Of a DNA stretch of 64,000 nucleotides, positions 25,001 to 35,613 are shown in pieces. The stretch comes from Odobenus rosmarus divergens (lineage: Eukaryota; Chordata; Mammalia; Carnivora; Odobenidae). The first letter of the stretch is position 1, and every line of letters begins with the position of its first letter. The stretch spans positions 1,028,574 to 1,092,573 of the forward strand of contig NW_004450322.1 of the NCBI RefSeq assembly GCF_000321225.1, given 5' to 3'. The notes beneath the pieces were generated by a model that worked only from the letters and a program-made list of their open reading frames with translations, made no database searches and was not told where the DNA came from. Both the position numbers and the translations under genes were made by a program.

Positions 25001-28000
25001 ATGACTTCACCCCCCTTACAATACACTCCCTCTCAGTGGGCTTGAAAGGAAGAAGGTATCCTAGGTCCACATCCTGGCTTGGCCACTGGGCCTCGATTTC
25101 TTTACCTGTAAAGTAGAAATAATGGTATCTTAGGGCCATCGTGAGAATTAAGCAGGGAAATTCACGTAAAATGCCTGGAACAATGCATGGCTGCATAGTG
25201 AATGCTCAAAAAATATTAGCTCTAGGGGAGCCTGGGTGGCTCAGTCGGTTGAGCATCCAACTCTTGGTTTCGGCTCAGGTCATGATCTCAGGATCGTGAG
25301 ATCGAGCCCTGTGTTGGGCTCTGCGCTCACTGCAGAGTCTGCTTGAGATTTTCTCTCTCTCTCCCCCCTCGCCTCACCCCCCCCAAAATAAAAATATTAA
25401 AAAAATATTAGTTCTAACAATAACTTATATTTACTATTATATAATCTAGTAATACAAGTTATAATTATATAATGCAGCATAACAATGGAAATGTAGTATT
25501 GTATGTTTCCATTATAATAACACCTAACTATATAATGCTGATTATAATAATGATGGTTGTATTCATTCATTCATTCATTCATTCATCCTGCACTCATATT
25601 TGTTTGTACTCTTGCTCACTCATTCATTGTTCCCTTGATCTCTCAGCCACTTCCTCTCTTCTCATATTTGTTCCCTGACACTTACCTGTGTTGGTCCCTG
25701 GGAACACACAGATAAATTAAGACATGGGCCCAAAAATTTGATTACAAACCATACATTAGATGATAATATTGTATCAGTGTTAAATGTCCTGGGTATGGTA
25801 ATGGTATCATGGTTATTGAAGGTAGATGTCCTTGTTCTTGGGAAAAGCACAGTTAAGTATTAAGGGGTAAAGTGTCATGATGTCTGCAAATAATTCAGCA
25901 AAAAAAATAATATGTACTGGGGCACTTGGGTGGCTAACTCAGTTAAGCAGCCAGCTCTTGATTTTAGCTCAGGTCATGATCTCAGGGTCCTGGGATCCAG
26001 CCTCACGTCGGGCTCCACGATCAGTGGGGAATCTGCCCAAGCATTCTCTCTCCCTCTGACCCTCCACCCGTTTGCTCTCTCTCTGAAATAAGTAAATAGA
26101 TCTTTGAAGAAAAACAATATGTATCTATACAGAGAGAGCAAGATGAAGCAAGTGTGGCAAAAAATGTGAATAGTTAGGGGAGCTAGATGAAGGATGTATG
26201 GGTATTCAATGAATTCATCTTTTTAACTTTATTGTAGATTTGAAATTTATTTCTTTATTTGACAGAGAGAGAGAGAGCATGAGCAGGGTAGTGGCAGGGA
26301 GAGGGAGAAACAGGCTCCCCGCTGAGCAGAGAGCCCGAAGTGGGGCTCAATCCCAGGACCCCAAGATCACGACCTGAGCTGAAATCAAGAGCTGGCTGCT
26401 TAACTGAGTTAAGCTCAGGTCATGATCCCAGGGTCCTGGGATCAAGCCCTGCCTTGGGCTCTGTGCTCAGCGAGGAGTCTGCTTCTCCCTCTCCCTCTCC
26501 CTCTGCCCCTTCCCCTGCTCATGCTCCCTCTCCCTCTCATTCTCTCTCAGACGAACAAATAAAATTTGGGGGCGCCTGGGTGGCTCAGTCAGTTAAGCGT
26601 CCAACTCTTGGTTTTGGCTCGGGTGATAGTCTCATGGGTCATGGGATCGAGCCCCACATTGGACTCCATGCTCAGCGGGGAGTCTGCTAGAAGATTCTCT
26701 CCCTCTGCCCCTGCCTCCACTCTGTCTCTGTCTCTCTCTCTCTAAAATGAATAAATAAATCTTTTTAAAAAATAATTAAATCTTAAAAAATAAATAATAA
26801 AAGTTGTGGAGTGGAAAACATGGTTCCCAGCCTCAGGGAATTCATATGCTCATTTGGGATGACTGAGGTCTTTTATGAACGTCATAGTAACATATAAATA
26901 GCTAATATGTGTTGAACACTTAGGACCATTCTACACATGTAATATTTATTCATTGGATTGTCAAAACAACCTTACAGGGTAGGCATGATGGTCATCCCTA
27001 TGTTACAGTTGAGGAAACCGAGGCTCAGAGAGGGGAACAGGGCTTGCGCATGTCACACAGACAGCGCAAGAGCAGGATTTGAACCCAGATGGTGGCTCCA
27101 GATTCCTTTCTTTTAACCATTTGATTCTATGAAATTGTGGGCTAGTTAAGATTGGCAGCCTTGAAAAAAAGAGCAGGAGATGGAGAGAGGGAGAGAAAAA
27201 CTGGAGTCAGGGAGAAAGATAGTGACAGAGATGGGCAAAAGACAGAAACAGGTTTGTTTACCAAATGCAGGAACGTAGTAAATGAGAGAACAGTAGGAAA
27301 AGAATGGACTCATCAATAACTGGAAAGTTGATTCTCTGAAAAAATAGCGTTTAAATGTCTTTTTGTCAAATTGAGAAGGGTCCGTCTCTCTGCTTTATTT
27401 GCATTCCTCTCAGTTCTTTTTAATTTTTAAAAAAGATTTTATTTACTTATTTGACGGAGAGAAAGAGAGAGCACAAGCAGGGGGAGTGGCAGAGGGAGAG
27501 GGAGAAGCAGGCTGCCCGCTGAGCAGAGAGCCTGATGCGGGGCTCGATCCCAGGACCCCAGGATTGTGACCTGAGCCGAAGGCAGACGCTTAACCCACTG
27601 AGCCACCCAGGCGTCCCTGCATTCCTCTCAGTTCTTATGCAGTTGGGGTTTTCTTCATGTTTATTAGCTGCACAGATTTGATTTCTTTACTGAAACAGTG
27701 CTACTGTGTCTGTTTTGCAGGTGAGGAAACCAAGGCTTGGGGAATTAGTTAAGTGACTGAGCTAAGCACACAGGGCTACTCTGGCAGAAGTTCCTATCTC
27801 TGGCTATCTGTCTTTGCCATTTGTCTGAATTCCTGGTCTTCTTATAGTTGATCTCTTTGTTAAAGACAAACCAGTTCATGTTGTTTCAATCACATAGCTT
27901 TATGATAGGTTTTAATGTTTTCCTTTTTAAAAATTTTTCTTAAATATTCTTGTGCACTTACTGTTCTTTTCATCTAATAGAATTAGCTTATCAGTTCATT

Positions 28001-31000
28001 AAAATCCTAATGGGAATTTGATTTAAGTTGCATTTTTTTAAAGAAATTAACTTTTTAGTTACCTAGTAAATAAATTCTCCTGGGGCGCCTGGGTGGCTCA
28101 GTCATTGAGCGTCTGCCTTCGGCTCAGGTCATGATCCCAGGGTCCTGGGTTCGAGCCCCGCATCGGGCTCCCTGCTCGGCGGGAGGCCTGCTTCTCCCTC
28201 TCTCACTCTCCGAGCTTGTGTTCCCTCTCTCGCTGTGTCTCTCTCTGTCAAATAAATAAAATCTTTAAAAAAAATTAAAAAAATTTTTCCTTATGAAAAA
28301 TGAGAACATTTCAAATAATACTGAAGTCTCCTGGAACCACTGTGCCTAACCTTTTTTTAAAAAAAAATTTATTTATTTGAGAGAGTGAGCAGGAGCCCGG
28401 GGAGAGGGGCAGAGGGAGAGGGAGAAGCAGCCTCCCCGCTGAGCAGAGAGCCTGATGCGGGGCTCAATCCCAGGACCCTGGGATCATTACCTGAGCCCAA
28501 GGCAGCCGCTTCACTGACTGAGCCACCCAGGCACCCTGCACTGTGCCTAATCTTGATCCCCTACCCTTTTGCCCTACAGGAACCACTTTGATTAGCTTGA
28601 TGTGTAATTTTGCAGTTCCTTTACTTATTCGTACACGCACACATATTTATCCACATATAAACATAAGTATATTTGTATTTGTATATATACACAAATGGTA
28701 TGTGTTTAACAGAAATGGTCTCAGACTCTATAAGTATCCAATAGATGCGGCTGTCATTATAAATATTATTAATGATGTTCTTGTGATCATGTTCATGACT
28801 GTGAAAGCAACAGGCTTGTTGTGACAACGTGGACAGCCAGTCCCTCTTTCTGGGAAGAAGCCCGTTTCTGCCACCTCTACAGATGGAAGATCACCCAGCC
28901 TAGACCTTCAACCACTGTGTGCAGCTGGGATATGAATGCTCTCTCTGTCATATGTACTGCAAACATTTTTTCCCAGCTTATCATTTGTTTTATGACTTTG
29001 CTTACAGTGTCTTTTTTTTTTTGTCCTACTGAAAACTATAATCTGTATGCAATCTTATACATAATACCTATCTCTTCCTTTATGATTTCTGAGTATCTCC
29101 CCTTACTTTGGAACATCTTCCCCATCCCCAAGCTTATACAAATATTCTCCTACGTTTTCTTCTAATGTGCTTATTATTTTCTTTTTTTACATATAAATCT
29201 CTACGCTGTGAACATTGTGATAAGTACACCTGATTCTTCAAAAAAATTCCAGATAAACAGTTATGCCAGCATCATTTATTAAAGAACCACCATGTTTACA
29301 CTGATTTGAAGTGACACTTTTATCATACACTGAGTTCCCGTGTGTACTTGGGATTTATTTCTGGGCTGTTTACCACATTCCACTGGTTGACTCCATTTGT
29401 CTATTGCTGTGCTAACACCATATTTTTATCACTGTGGTTTTGTGGTTAATTTTAATAAGGCAAGCATTGCCATCCTCCCACTGTTCTTTTCCTGGCTCTT
29501 TTTTTTTCTTAACTGTTCTTAAATGTGAATTCTTCCATATAATCGTTAAAATAGTTTTTATCCAGTTCCAGGAAAAACCCCATTAGATTTCTGATTGGCA
29601 TTGCACAGAATTTATGTATTAATTTAGGGTTTGGGAAGTTTGACAATTTTAGGAAAATGTAGTATGCATAGCATCTATTATGTAATACCACAAGTAGGGC
29701 CTGGGACGGCACTCCATAATGAGACATTTGGATGCTTCTCCAGGGAAATGTGTACGCATTCACGCTTAGTAGGTTATATAAAGACTTTATATAGTCTTAT
29801 GGCAGTTCAGATCAGGCTTTGCCACTGGATGAGTTTGTGCTTATAGAAATCCCTTGCCCGTCCTATTTATGGGTTCTGTCTTTTTTTAATCAATATAGAA
29901 TGTCTTTCTTTTCCTGTAATACTTCTGGCCTCGAGCGGTGCTTTTTCTGACATTCACATGGCTGTGCTTGCTTTCTGTTTGTTGGTGTTTGCCAGGAATA
30001 CCTTTAGGTTTCTTCAGCTTTCAGCCTTTCTCTGTCACTTAGTTTTAGGTATGTCTCTCACAAAAACCCCATACTAGGATTTATGTTTTCTTAAGCAATT
30101 GACAGTGAAATCTTTTTCCCTCCAGTCTCTCCCACCCTCCCAGGCCCTTGAAATGGAAGCTTCAGAACACTTTTAATTCTTATTTTTACTCTGATCCCTA
30201 ACATTTAACTTCTGGGTTTTGGTTAGATAGTAATTTCTTTTTGTGTGTGTATGTATATGTATGTATGTATGTATGTATATATATATATATGTTGATAGTA
30301 ATTTCTTTTTAAATTCCAGGCTGTCATATTTTCTTTATAGTAGTTCACTTATGTTTCAGGAATCCTACAAACTCCCAATCACAGTACCTTTGTCATTTCA
30401 TGTTTAACTACACATATTAAAAACTTGTGGCCTGTCGCCATTTACCCTCCCTTTTGCCTTTCCCCACTTGGAGCCCTGGTAGTCATTCAGGAGTCATTTG
30501 CTTAGAGAACTTCTTGTTCTCCAACAAGGTGCATGGATTAGATGTACTCCAATGACCAAAAATGTCTTTCTTTGGCCATGATAGATATGTACTGTCTTGG
30601 CTGGGTGGGGGGGGCTTGCATCTCAAGGCTTTCCTAACAGTGCTCCATGGGCGCGGCAAGCCACTGTCTTCTTGCTTCCAGCGTTGAGGAACAGCACTAC
30701 TTGCATCTTAAGTCTCCTGGACTTGTCTTCCGGGTATCTCTACATTTTCACTCAAATCATCAAGCTCTAGCTCTGCACTTTGAAGGGGTTCTTCTATTTG
30801 GTCTTTCAGACCATTAGTTTGACCTTCTTTCTTTTGCCTGTTAAGTGTTTTCATACTTTGTTTCCAAAGTATATACTTTCTTTCCGAAGTACCACTCTGG
30901 CAGCTGTTGGGAGAGAGTGGAGAGGAGCAAAGAGGCAGTTTCAGGTGAGGGATGTGGTGGCTCAGGTGACAAGGCAGAGATGAGAGAAGAGGTGGAATTG

Positions 31001-34000
31001 AAGTATGTTTTGCATGCACAAGCCATGGGGCTTAGCGACAGTTTGGCCCTGGGAGTTGAGAGAGTGGGAGGCGGCAAGGATGTCCCTCAGGTTTCTGGCT
31101 CAAGCAAATGAACAGATAGAGGAGCAGAGGAGGAGGTCATGTCCAGAGTGGATCTTTGGCTCTCCTTTTGGACTCTGTAGGTTCTCAGTGCTCTATGAGA
31201 CATCCAGGGAGAGGCAGTGACATCCAAATATGGCCTAGGGTTTGCTCCTCCCTCAGCTCTGTGGGAGAAGGTACAGTGGACTCTATGGACAGGCTGCTTA
31301 GGGACAGCATCGGCCTGCAAATGACGATGGCTTAAACAAATCAAAGCTGATTTGTTTCATATAGTAGAGTTTGAAATCCACTGGACATTGCTGTTGTCAT
31401 CTTAGCAGCTCTGTGCCGGGGCTGACATCTCTTAAGTCTCTCAAACTTCCCTTCACGTGGCCACTGTCACTTCAGCCATCACATCACATTTGAGGTGGGA
31501 AGAAAGGATGTGAGGGCAAGTAAGGAAGAGAGGGAAGGGATAGACTTCTGCTGATGTTCCAAGGGCCAGAACTGGGTAGAGTGACGACAGCACTATTTCC
31601 TCTGTGTAAGATACACGAAATTGCTGTTCCACAAATACCTCTCTTTAAAATATGTCTGGGCTCTGGAGTAAGGTAAACAAGGTACAGATCTAGCCAGCCC
31701 TACCATTTCCCAGCTGTAGAATCTTGGCTGACTGTTAATTGTCCCAACCTTTTTTGTCATCATCTACAAAATGAGAATGATATGGTAATCTGTACCAGTT
31801 GTGGGATGGAGACTAGCGTGAATATAAGATTAAGAGTTTGGGCTCTCGAGCTTTGGGCCTGGGCTTCAAATTTAGTTCTTTCACTTACTTAGCTGTGAGG
31901 CCTTAGGCAACTATCTTATTTTTTTTTTAAAGATTTTATTTATTTGACAGAGAGCGAGACAGCAAGAGAAGGAACACAAGCAGGGGGAGTGGGAGAGGAA
32001 GAAGCTGGCTTCCCGCTGAGCAGGGAGCCTGACGTGGGGCTCAATCCCAGGACTCTGGGACCATGACCTGAGCCGAAGGCAGACGTTTAACAACTGAGCC
32101 ACCCAGGCGCCCCAGGCAACTATCTTATATTGACTGTGCCTGTTTCCTCATAGAAAGAATGGTGTTAATAATAGTGCCTAACTGGGGGCGCCTGGCTGGC
32201 TCAGTCAGCGGAGCATGTGACTCTTGATATTGGGGTTGTGAGTTCAAGCCCCATGTTGGGTGTGTGGCAGTTACTTAGGCATAAAAATATTTATAATGAT
32301 AATAATAGGGCACCTGGGTGGCTCAGTGATTAAGCGTCTGCCTTCGGCTCAGGTCATGATCCCAAGGTCCTGGGATCGAGCCCTACATCGGGCTCCCTGC
32401 TGTACAGGAAGCCTGCTTCTCCCTCTCCCACTCCCCCTGCTTGTGTTCCCTCTCTCGCTGTGTTTCTCTGTGTCAAATAAATAAATAAAATCTCTAAAAA
32501 TAATAATCATCATAATAGTAGTACTAGTAGTAATGGTGCCGGATGCCTGGGTGGCTCGGTCGTTAAGCATCTGCCTTCAGCTTAGGTCATGATCTCGGGG
32601 CCCTGGGATCGAGCCCCGCATCGGGCTCCCTGCTCTGTGGGGTATCTGCTGCTCCCTCCCTCTCTCTCTCTCTCTCAAATAAATAAATAAAATCTTTTAA
32701 AAAAATAGTGCCCAGGGGCACCTGTGTGGCTCAGTCGGTTAAGCATCTGCCTTCAGCTCAGGTCATGATCCCAGGGTCCTGGGATCGAGCCCCACATCAA
32801 GCTCCCTGCTCCGCGGGAAGCCTGCTTCTCCCTCTCCCACTCTTCCTGCTTGTGTTCCCTCTCTTGCTGTGTCTCTCTCTGTCAAATAAATAAAATCTTT
32901 AAAAAAAATAGTGCCCAACTTATAGAAAGGATGTGAATATTAAATGAGTCAGTATTTGCAAAGGGCTCAGAACACTTCCTGGCATAAAGTGAAGCCCTTG
33001 TCACAGTGCTTGGCACATAGTAAGTGCTCAATAACTATTACTTTTTTTTTTTAATTTCAGTTTGGGTTTTTTTTTTAAGATTTTATTTATTTATTTGAGA
33101 GAGAGAATGAGATAGAGAGAGAGAGCATGAGAGGGGGGAGGGTCAGAGGGAGAAGCAGACTCCCCGCTGAGCAGGGAGCCCGATGTGGGACTCGATCCCG
33201 GGACTCCAGGATCATGACCTGAGCTGAAGGCAGTGGCTTAACCAACTGAGCCACCCAGGCGCCCCACAATAACTATTACTTTATACCATTAAAGTACTGC
33301 TTAGAGTCTGCCGAGCCATTTTGTGGGACAGTTACCACAAAAGAATTATTCACGGTTTTATGTTTTGCCTGATTTAGATGACATGGGAAGAGAGAGCGGG
33401 AGTCATTCATTGCCCCGGCGGGGGCGGGGGGGGGTGGCCTGGCTTTGGTAGGAGAGGAACCCAGCTCTGAGGTGTGGGACTCTCACCCTGTTCTTGTAAC
33501 ATGTCATTCTGTTGTGCTTAGGCCCTCTGCTGGAAGACTGGGACATAATCAGCCCCAAGGATGTCATTGGTTCTGACGTGCTACTGGCTGAGAAAAGGTC
33601 ATCGCTCACGACAGCTGCCCTGCCCTTCACGCAGTCTATCCTCTCTCAGGTGGCTTCAGGGACCCCTGTGGCCGGCTGCAGGGGGAGGGCAGGCCTACCT
33701 GGCACCCCCAATTCTGAGCATGCTGGTTGGCACCTGCCCGTAGCCTGCCCAGCTGACTGGTGGCCTTTCTCCCTCCTTCTTTCACAGGTGGGCCGCACCT
33801 TGTCTAAGGTCCAGCAGGTGCTAAGCTGGTCATATGGGGAAGATGTCAAGCCCTTCAAGCCTCCCCTGAGCGATGCCGAGTTTCACACATACCTGAACCA
33901 CGAGGGCCAGCTCTCCCGCCCTGAGGAGTTGCGCCTGCGGATCTATCACGGTGGTGTGGAGCCCTCCCTGCGAAAGGTGAGCCTCCTCGGTCACTCATCG

Positions 34001-35613
34001 GATCTCTCACTCCTGCAGTCCATGACTAGCTCACGAGACACAGGCAGCGGACCACGCTGTCACGGGATGGCGTGGCGCCATCCCAGGACAGCCAGCTCTC
34101 CTTCAGGAGGGGCTGGGAGGCAGAGGAGGGAAGGCCGACTTTTCCGAAGGAAGACAAAGGCCCCAAGGCAGCAGGGTGGGTGGCAACGGATAGCCACTGG
34201 GATGTGGTGGCTCATTTGCAGAACCTCAGCCTTATCCCTTTTGTCCGTGGCCAGGTGGTGTGGCGGTACCTGTTGAACGTGTACCCAGATGGGCTGACGG
34301 GCCGCGAGCGGATGGACTACATGAAACGCAAGAGTCGCGAGTATGAACAGCTCAAGAGTGAGTGGGCACAACGAGCGAGCCCTGAAGACTTGGAATTCAT
34401 CCGCAGCACAGTCCTCAAGGATGTGCTGCGGACGGACCGGGCCCACCCCTACTACGCAGGGCCCGAGGACGGCCCACACCTGCGGGCACTGCACGACTTG
34501 CTCACCACCTATGCCGTCACCCACCCGCAGGTGTCCTACTGCCAGGGCATGAGCGACCTCGCCTCGCCCATCCTTGCCGTCATGGACCACGAAGGCCATG
34601 CCTTCGTCTGCTTTTGTGGCATCATGAAGCGCCTGGCCGCGAACTTCCATCCTGATGGCCGCGCCATGGCCACCAAGTTTGCCCACCTCAAGCTGCTGCT
34701 ACGACATGCCGACCCTGACTTCTACCAGTACCTACAAGAAGCCGGTGCTGACGACCTGTTCTTCTGCTACCGCTGGCTGTTGCTGGAACTCAAGCGCGAG
34801 TTCGCCTTTGACGATGCCCTCCGCATGCTCGAGGTCACCTGGAGTTCGCTGCCCCCCGATCCTCCTGAACATGAGGTAGAGCTCGTCGGACCCCCCAGCC
34901 AAGTGGCAGACCCTGGCTTCAGTGGCCACAGGGGGCGGCCCGTGCGACAGAGGCACATGCTGAGGCCTGCCGGGGGAGGGGGCAGTGCTTTCGAAGATGC
35001 TGTTGACCACTTGGTGACGACCGGCCAGGGGCCTGGTGGCGGGGGCCGTCTCCTGAGACAAGCCAGTCTGGATGACCTCCAGCAACTCAGGGATAACACG
35101 GGCTCCAGGAGGGACCCTCTGGTCCAGCTGCCCCACCCAGCGGCCCTCATCAGCTCCAAGTCCCTCTCCGAGCCCTTGTTGAACTCCTCAGACCCACTCT
35201 CCTCCTCTTCCCGCCCTGATTCCCCATCCTCCTCATCTCCGCCATCCACCCAAGAGGCCTCTCCCGCTGGTGATGTGGCTGCGGGATCCCCCTTGATGCC
35301 AGAGTTGGGCTCCCCACAAGAACCTGGAAAGTCCCTGCCACCCCCACCCCCACTGGGCCTGCCCCCGCCCCAGGAATTTGGCCGAGGGAACCCATTTATG
35401 CTCTTCCTCTGCCTTGCCATCCTGCTGGAGCACCGCGACCACATCATGCGCAACGGGCTAGATTACAACGAGCTGGCCATGCACTTTGACCGCCTTGTGC
35501 GAAAACACCACCTGGGGCGCGTCCTTCGCCGGGCCAAGGCTCTCTTCGCTGATTACCTGCAGTCAGAGGTGTGGGACTCAGAGGAGGGGGCCGAGGCCAC
35601 AGCCCCGTCGTAA
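22052..35613 (+). CDS. TBC1D25: TBC1D25 (OATL1), TBC-domain Rab GTPase-activating protein, 6 exons
   Basis: TBC1D25 is a Rab GAP reported to act on RAB33B. It is recruited to autophagosomes through Atg8-family proteins and influences autophagosome-lysosome fusion. Coding exons: 22052-22171, 23755-23864, 24791-24945, 33522-33649, 33788-33976, 34255-35613, which sum to 2061 bases or 686 codons against 688 in human. Trp135 in EDWDII (human Trp136) fits the described LC3-interacting motif. The TBC catalytic arginine finger is Arg293 in VLKDVLRTDR, and the glutamine finger is Gln331 in VSYCQGMSDL. A serine/proline-rich linker with a poly-Ser run lies at roughly residues 535-600, then the conserved NPFMLFLCLAILLEHRDHIM block near the C-terminus. 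The start codon is the MASASGSSDL methionine with G at -3 and +4. The frame is intact. Confidence 0.98.
22320..22332. repeat. poly-G tract in TBC1D25 intron 1
   Basis: Run of about a dozen G residues (CGGGGGGGGGGAGG type) in the GC-rich start of the intron. Confidence 0.7.
22610..23500 (+). repeat. ancient interspersed repeat, L2-like 3' end, long copy
   Basis: TBC1D25 intron 1. GAGAACAGCAAGGGCAAAGG, GGGCAGATTGTGAAGGGCCT and GCCATAGCTCCAGC are in the same order as the PORCN intron copy. Sense to the gene. Confidence 0.6.
23920..24600 (+). repeat. ancient LINE-1 (L1M-type) fragments
   Basis: AGTCATAGGATAAATTCCTA, GTGGTATTGCTGGGTTAAAG and TCTCCCCAGCAGCATA follow the L1M 3' pattern. 24240-24600 looks like the upstream part of a second copy. 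Confidence 0.55.
25050..25225 (+). repeat. MIR
   Basis: ATTTCTTTACCTGTAAAGTA, TCGTGAGAATTAAGCAGG and GCATAGTGAATGCTCAA in MIR order, sense orientation. Confidence 0.7.
25226..25407 (+). repeat. Can-SINE
   Basis: Plus-strand element flanked by AAAATATTAGCTCTA and AAAATATTAGTTCTA. Confidence 0.92.
25408..25915. other. TBC1D25 intron 3, AT-rich
   Basis: Contains an (ATTC)n microsatellite at 25560-25586 and otherwise AT-rich sequence with no family or exon I can name. Confidence 0.5.
25560..25586. repeat. (ATTC)n microsatellite
   Basis: About seven tandem ATTC tetranucleotides. Confidence 0.95.
25919..26113 (+). repeat. Can-SINE
   Basis: Plus-strand, diverged copy (GGGGCACTTGGGTGGCTAAC) with AATATGTA on both sides. 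Confidence 0.9.
26235..26406 (-). repeat. Can-SINE, left arm of inverted pair
   Basis: Minus-strand element that stops abruptly at CTTAACTGAG before the expected head sequence. It abuts an oppositely oriented copy. Confidence 0.88.
26406..26568 (+). repeat. Can-SINE, right arm of inverted pair
   Basis: Plus-strand element lacking its first part, starting at GTTAAGCTCAGGTCATGATC. The junction with the left arm is the perfect odd palindrome CTTAACTGAGTTAAG at 26399-26413. Confidence 0.88.
26569..26795 (+). repeat. Can-SINE
   Basis: Plus-strand full-length element (GGGGGCGCCTGGGTGGCTCA) with an extended A/T-rich tail, directly after the inverted pair. Confidence 0.92.
26885..27130 (-). repeat. 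MIR
   Basis: GTTGAACACTTAGGACCATT, GAGGAAACCGAGGCTCAGAG and AGGATTTGAACCCAGATGGT form a long antisense MIR. Confidence 0.8.
27131..27400. other. TBC1D25 intron 3, unassigned
   Basis: Purine-rich GAGAGAGGGAGAG-type sequence near 27170-27240, otherwise nothing recognised. Confidence 0.4.
27419..27617 (-). repeat. Can-SINE
   Basis: Minus-strand element flanked by a perfect 19-base target duplication beginning TGCATTCCTC (27400-27418 and 27618-27636). Confidence 0.96.
27690..27790 (-). repeat. MIR fragment
   Basis: TTGCAGGTGAGGAAACCAAG and AGCTAAGCACACAGG are the antisense MIR core. Confidence 0.65.
27791..28080 (+). repeat. probable old LINE-1 fragment
   Basis: CAGTTCATTAAAATCCTAAT and GGGAATTTGATTTAAGTTGC resemble the sense L1 3' region. 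The copy is too diverged for a subfamily. Confidence 0.4.
28083..28285 (+). repeat. Can-SINE
   Basis: Plus-strand copy of the subfamily with the GCTTGTGTTCCCTCTCTCGC tail. Confidence 0.93.
28352..28537 (-). repeat. Can-SINE
   Basis: Minus-strand element with CACTGTGCCTAA on both sides. Confidence 0.93.
28560..30120 (+). repeat. old LINE-1 derived region in TBC1D25 intron 3
   Basis: CCAGCATCATTTATTAAAGA, CCATTTGTCTATTGCTGTGC and TAATTTTAATAAGGCAAGC occur in the order of the 3' part of mammalian L1 in sense orientation (29230-29660). The borders and the 28560-28960 and 29860-30120 parts are less certain. Confidence 0.55.
30240..30294. repeat. (TATG)n / (TA)n microsatellite
   Basis: GTGTGTGTATGTATATGTATG followed by tandem TATG and then a TA run. 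Confidence 0.9.
30295..30890. other. TBC1D25 intron 3, unassigned
   Basis: No exon or repeat family recognised. Confidence 0.4.
30895..31200 (+). repeat. ancient interspersed repeat, L2-like 3' end
   Basis: Diverged copy in which AAGGATGTCCCTCAGGTTTC and TGGCTCAAGCAAATG match the distal part of the family seen at 8.1-9.1 kb. Confidence 0.45.
31300..31600. repeat. diverged interspersed repeat, class uncertain
   Basis: GATGGCTTAAACAAATCAAA, TCAGCCATCACATCACATTT and neighbouring words recall the same old family as 37925-38405, more decayed. Confidence 0.3.
31650..31915 (+). repeat. two MIR fragments
   Basis: CCAGCTGTAGAATCTTGGCT with CATCTACAAAATGAGAATGA, then GAGTTTGGGCTCTCGAGC with TTACTTAGCTGTGAGGCCTT. 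Both are in sense MIR order. Confidence 0.7.
31919..32113 (-). repeat. Can-SINE
   Basis: Minus-strand element within the MIR, flanked by AGGCAACTATCTTA on both sides. Confidence 0.95.
32184..32300 (+). repeat. short tRNA-type Can-SINE
   Basis: GGGGGCGCCTGGCTGGCTCA, then TTGTGAGTTCAAGCCCCATG and a TTACTTAGGCATAAAAATAT tail, without the CTTCTCCCTC body of the longer subfamily. Confidence 0.88.
32309..32520 (+). repeat. Can-SINE
   Basis: Plus-strand member of a serial cluster. GGGCACCTGGGTGGCTCAGT head and a long AATAATAAT tail. Confidence 0.92.
32541..32706 (+). repeat. Can-SINE
   Basis: Plus-strand, shortened body (GCTGCTCCCTCCCTCTCTCT). It lies between two copies of a TAGTGCC/TGGTGCC target. 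Confidence 0.92.
32715..32908 (+). repeat. Can-SINE
   Basis: Plus-strand element flanked by AAATAGTGCCCA on both sides, the last of the cluster. Confidence 0.94.
32909..33044 (+). repeat. MIR 3' part split by the SINE cluster
   Basis: ATTAAATGAGTCAGTATTTG, GCACATAGTAAGTGCTCAAT complete the MIR begun before 32184. Confidence 0.75.
33045..33266 (-). repeat. Can-SINE
   Basis: Minus-strand element flanked by the perfect duplication CAATAACTATTACTTT (33029-33044 and 33267-33282). Confidence 0.95.

Noticed and set aside
33512..34276. 254-codon + strand frame spanning TBC1D25 exons 4-6
   Set aside because: It is the true exon 4 frame reading through introns that have clear GT-AG borders. The spliced product matches the human protein.
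34060..35453. Antisense frames of 208 and 228 codons opposite the last TBC1D25 exon
   Set aside because: They mirror a conserved coding exon with strong codon bias. No promoter, splice sites or recognisable protein were seen on the minus strand.
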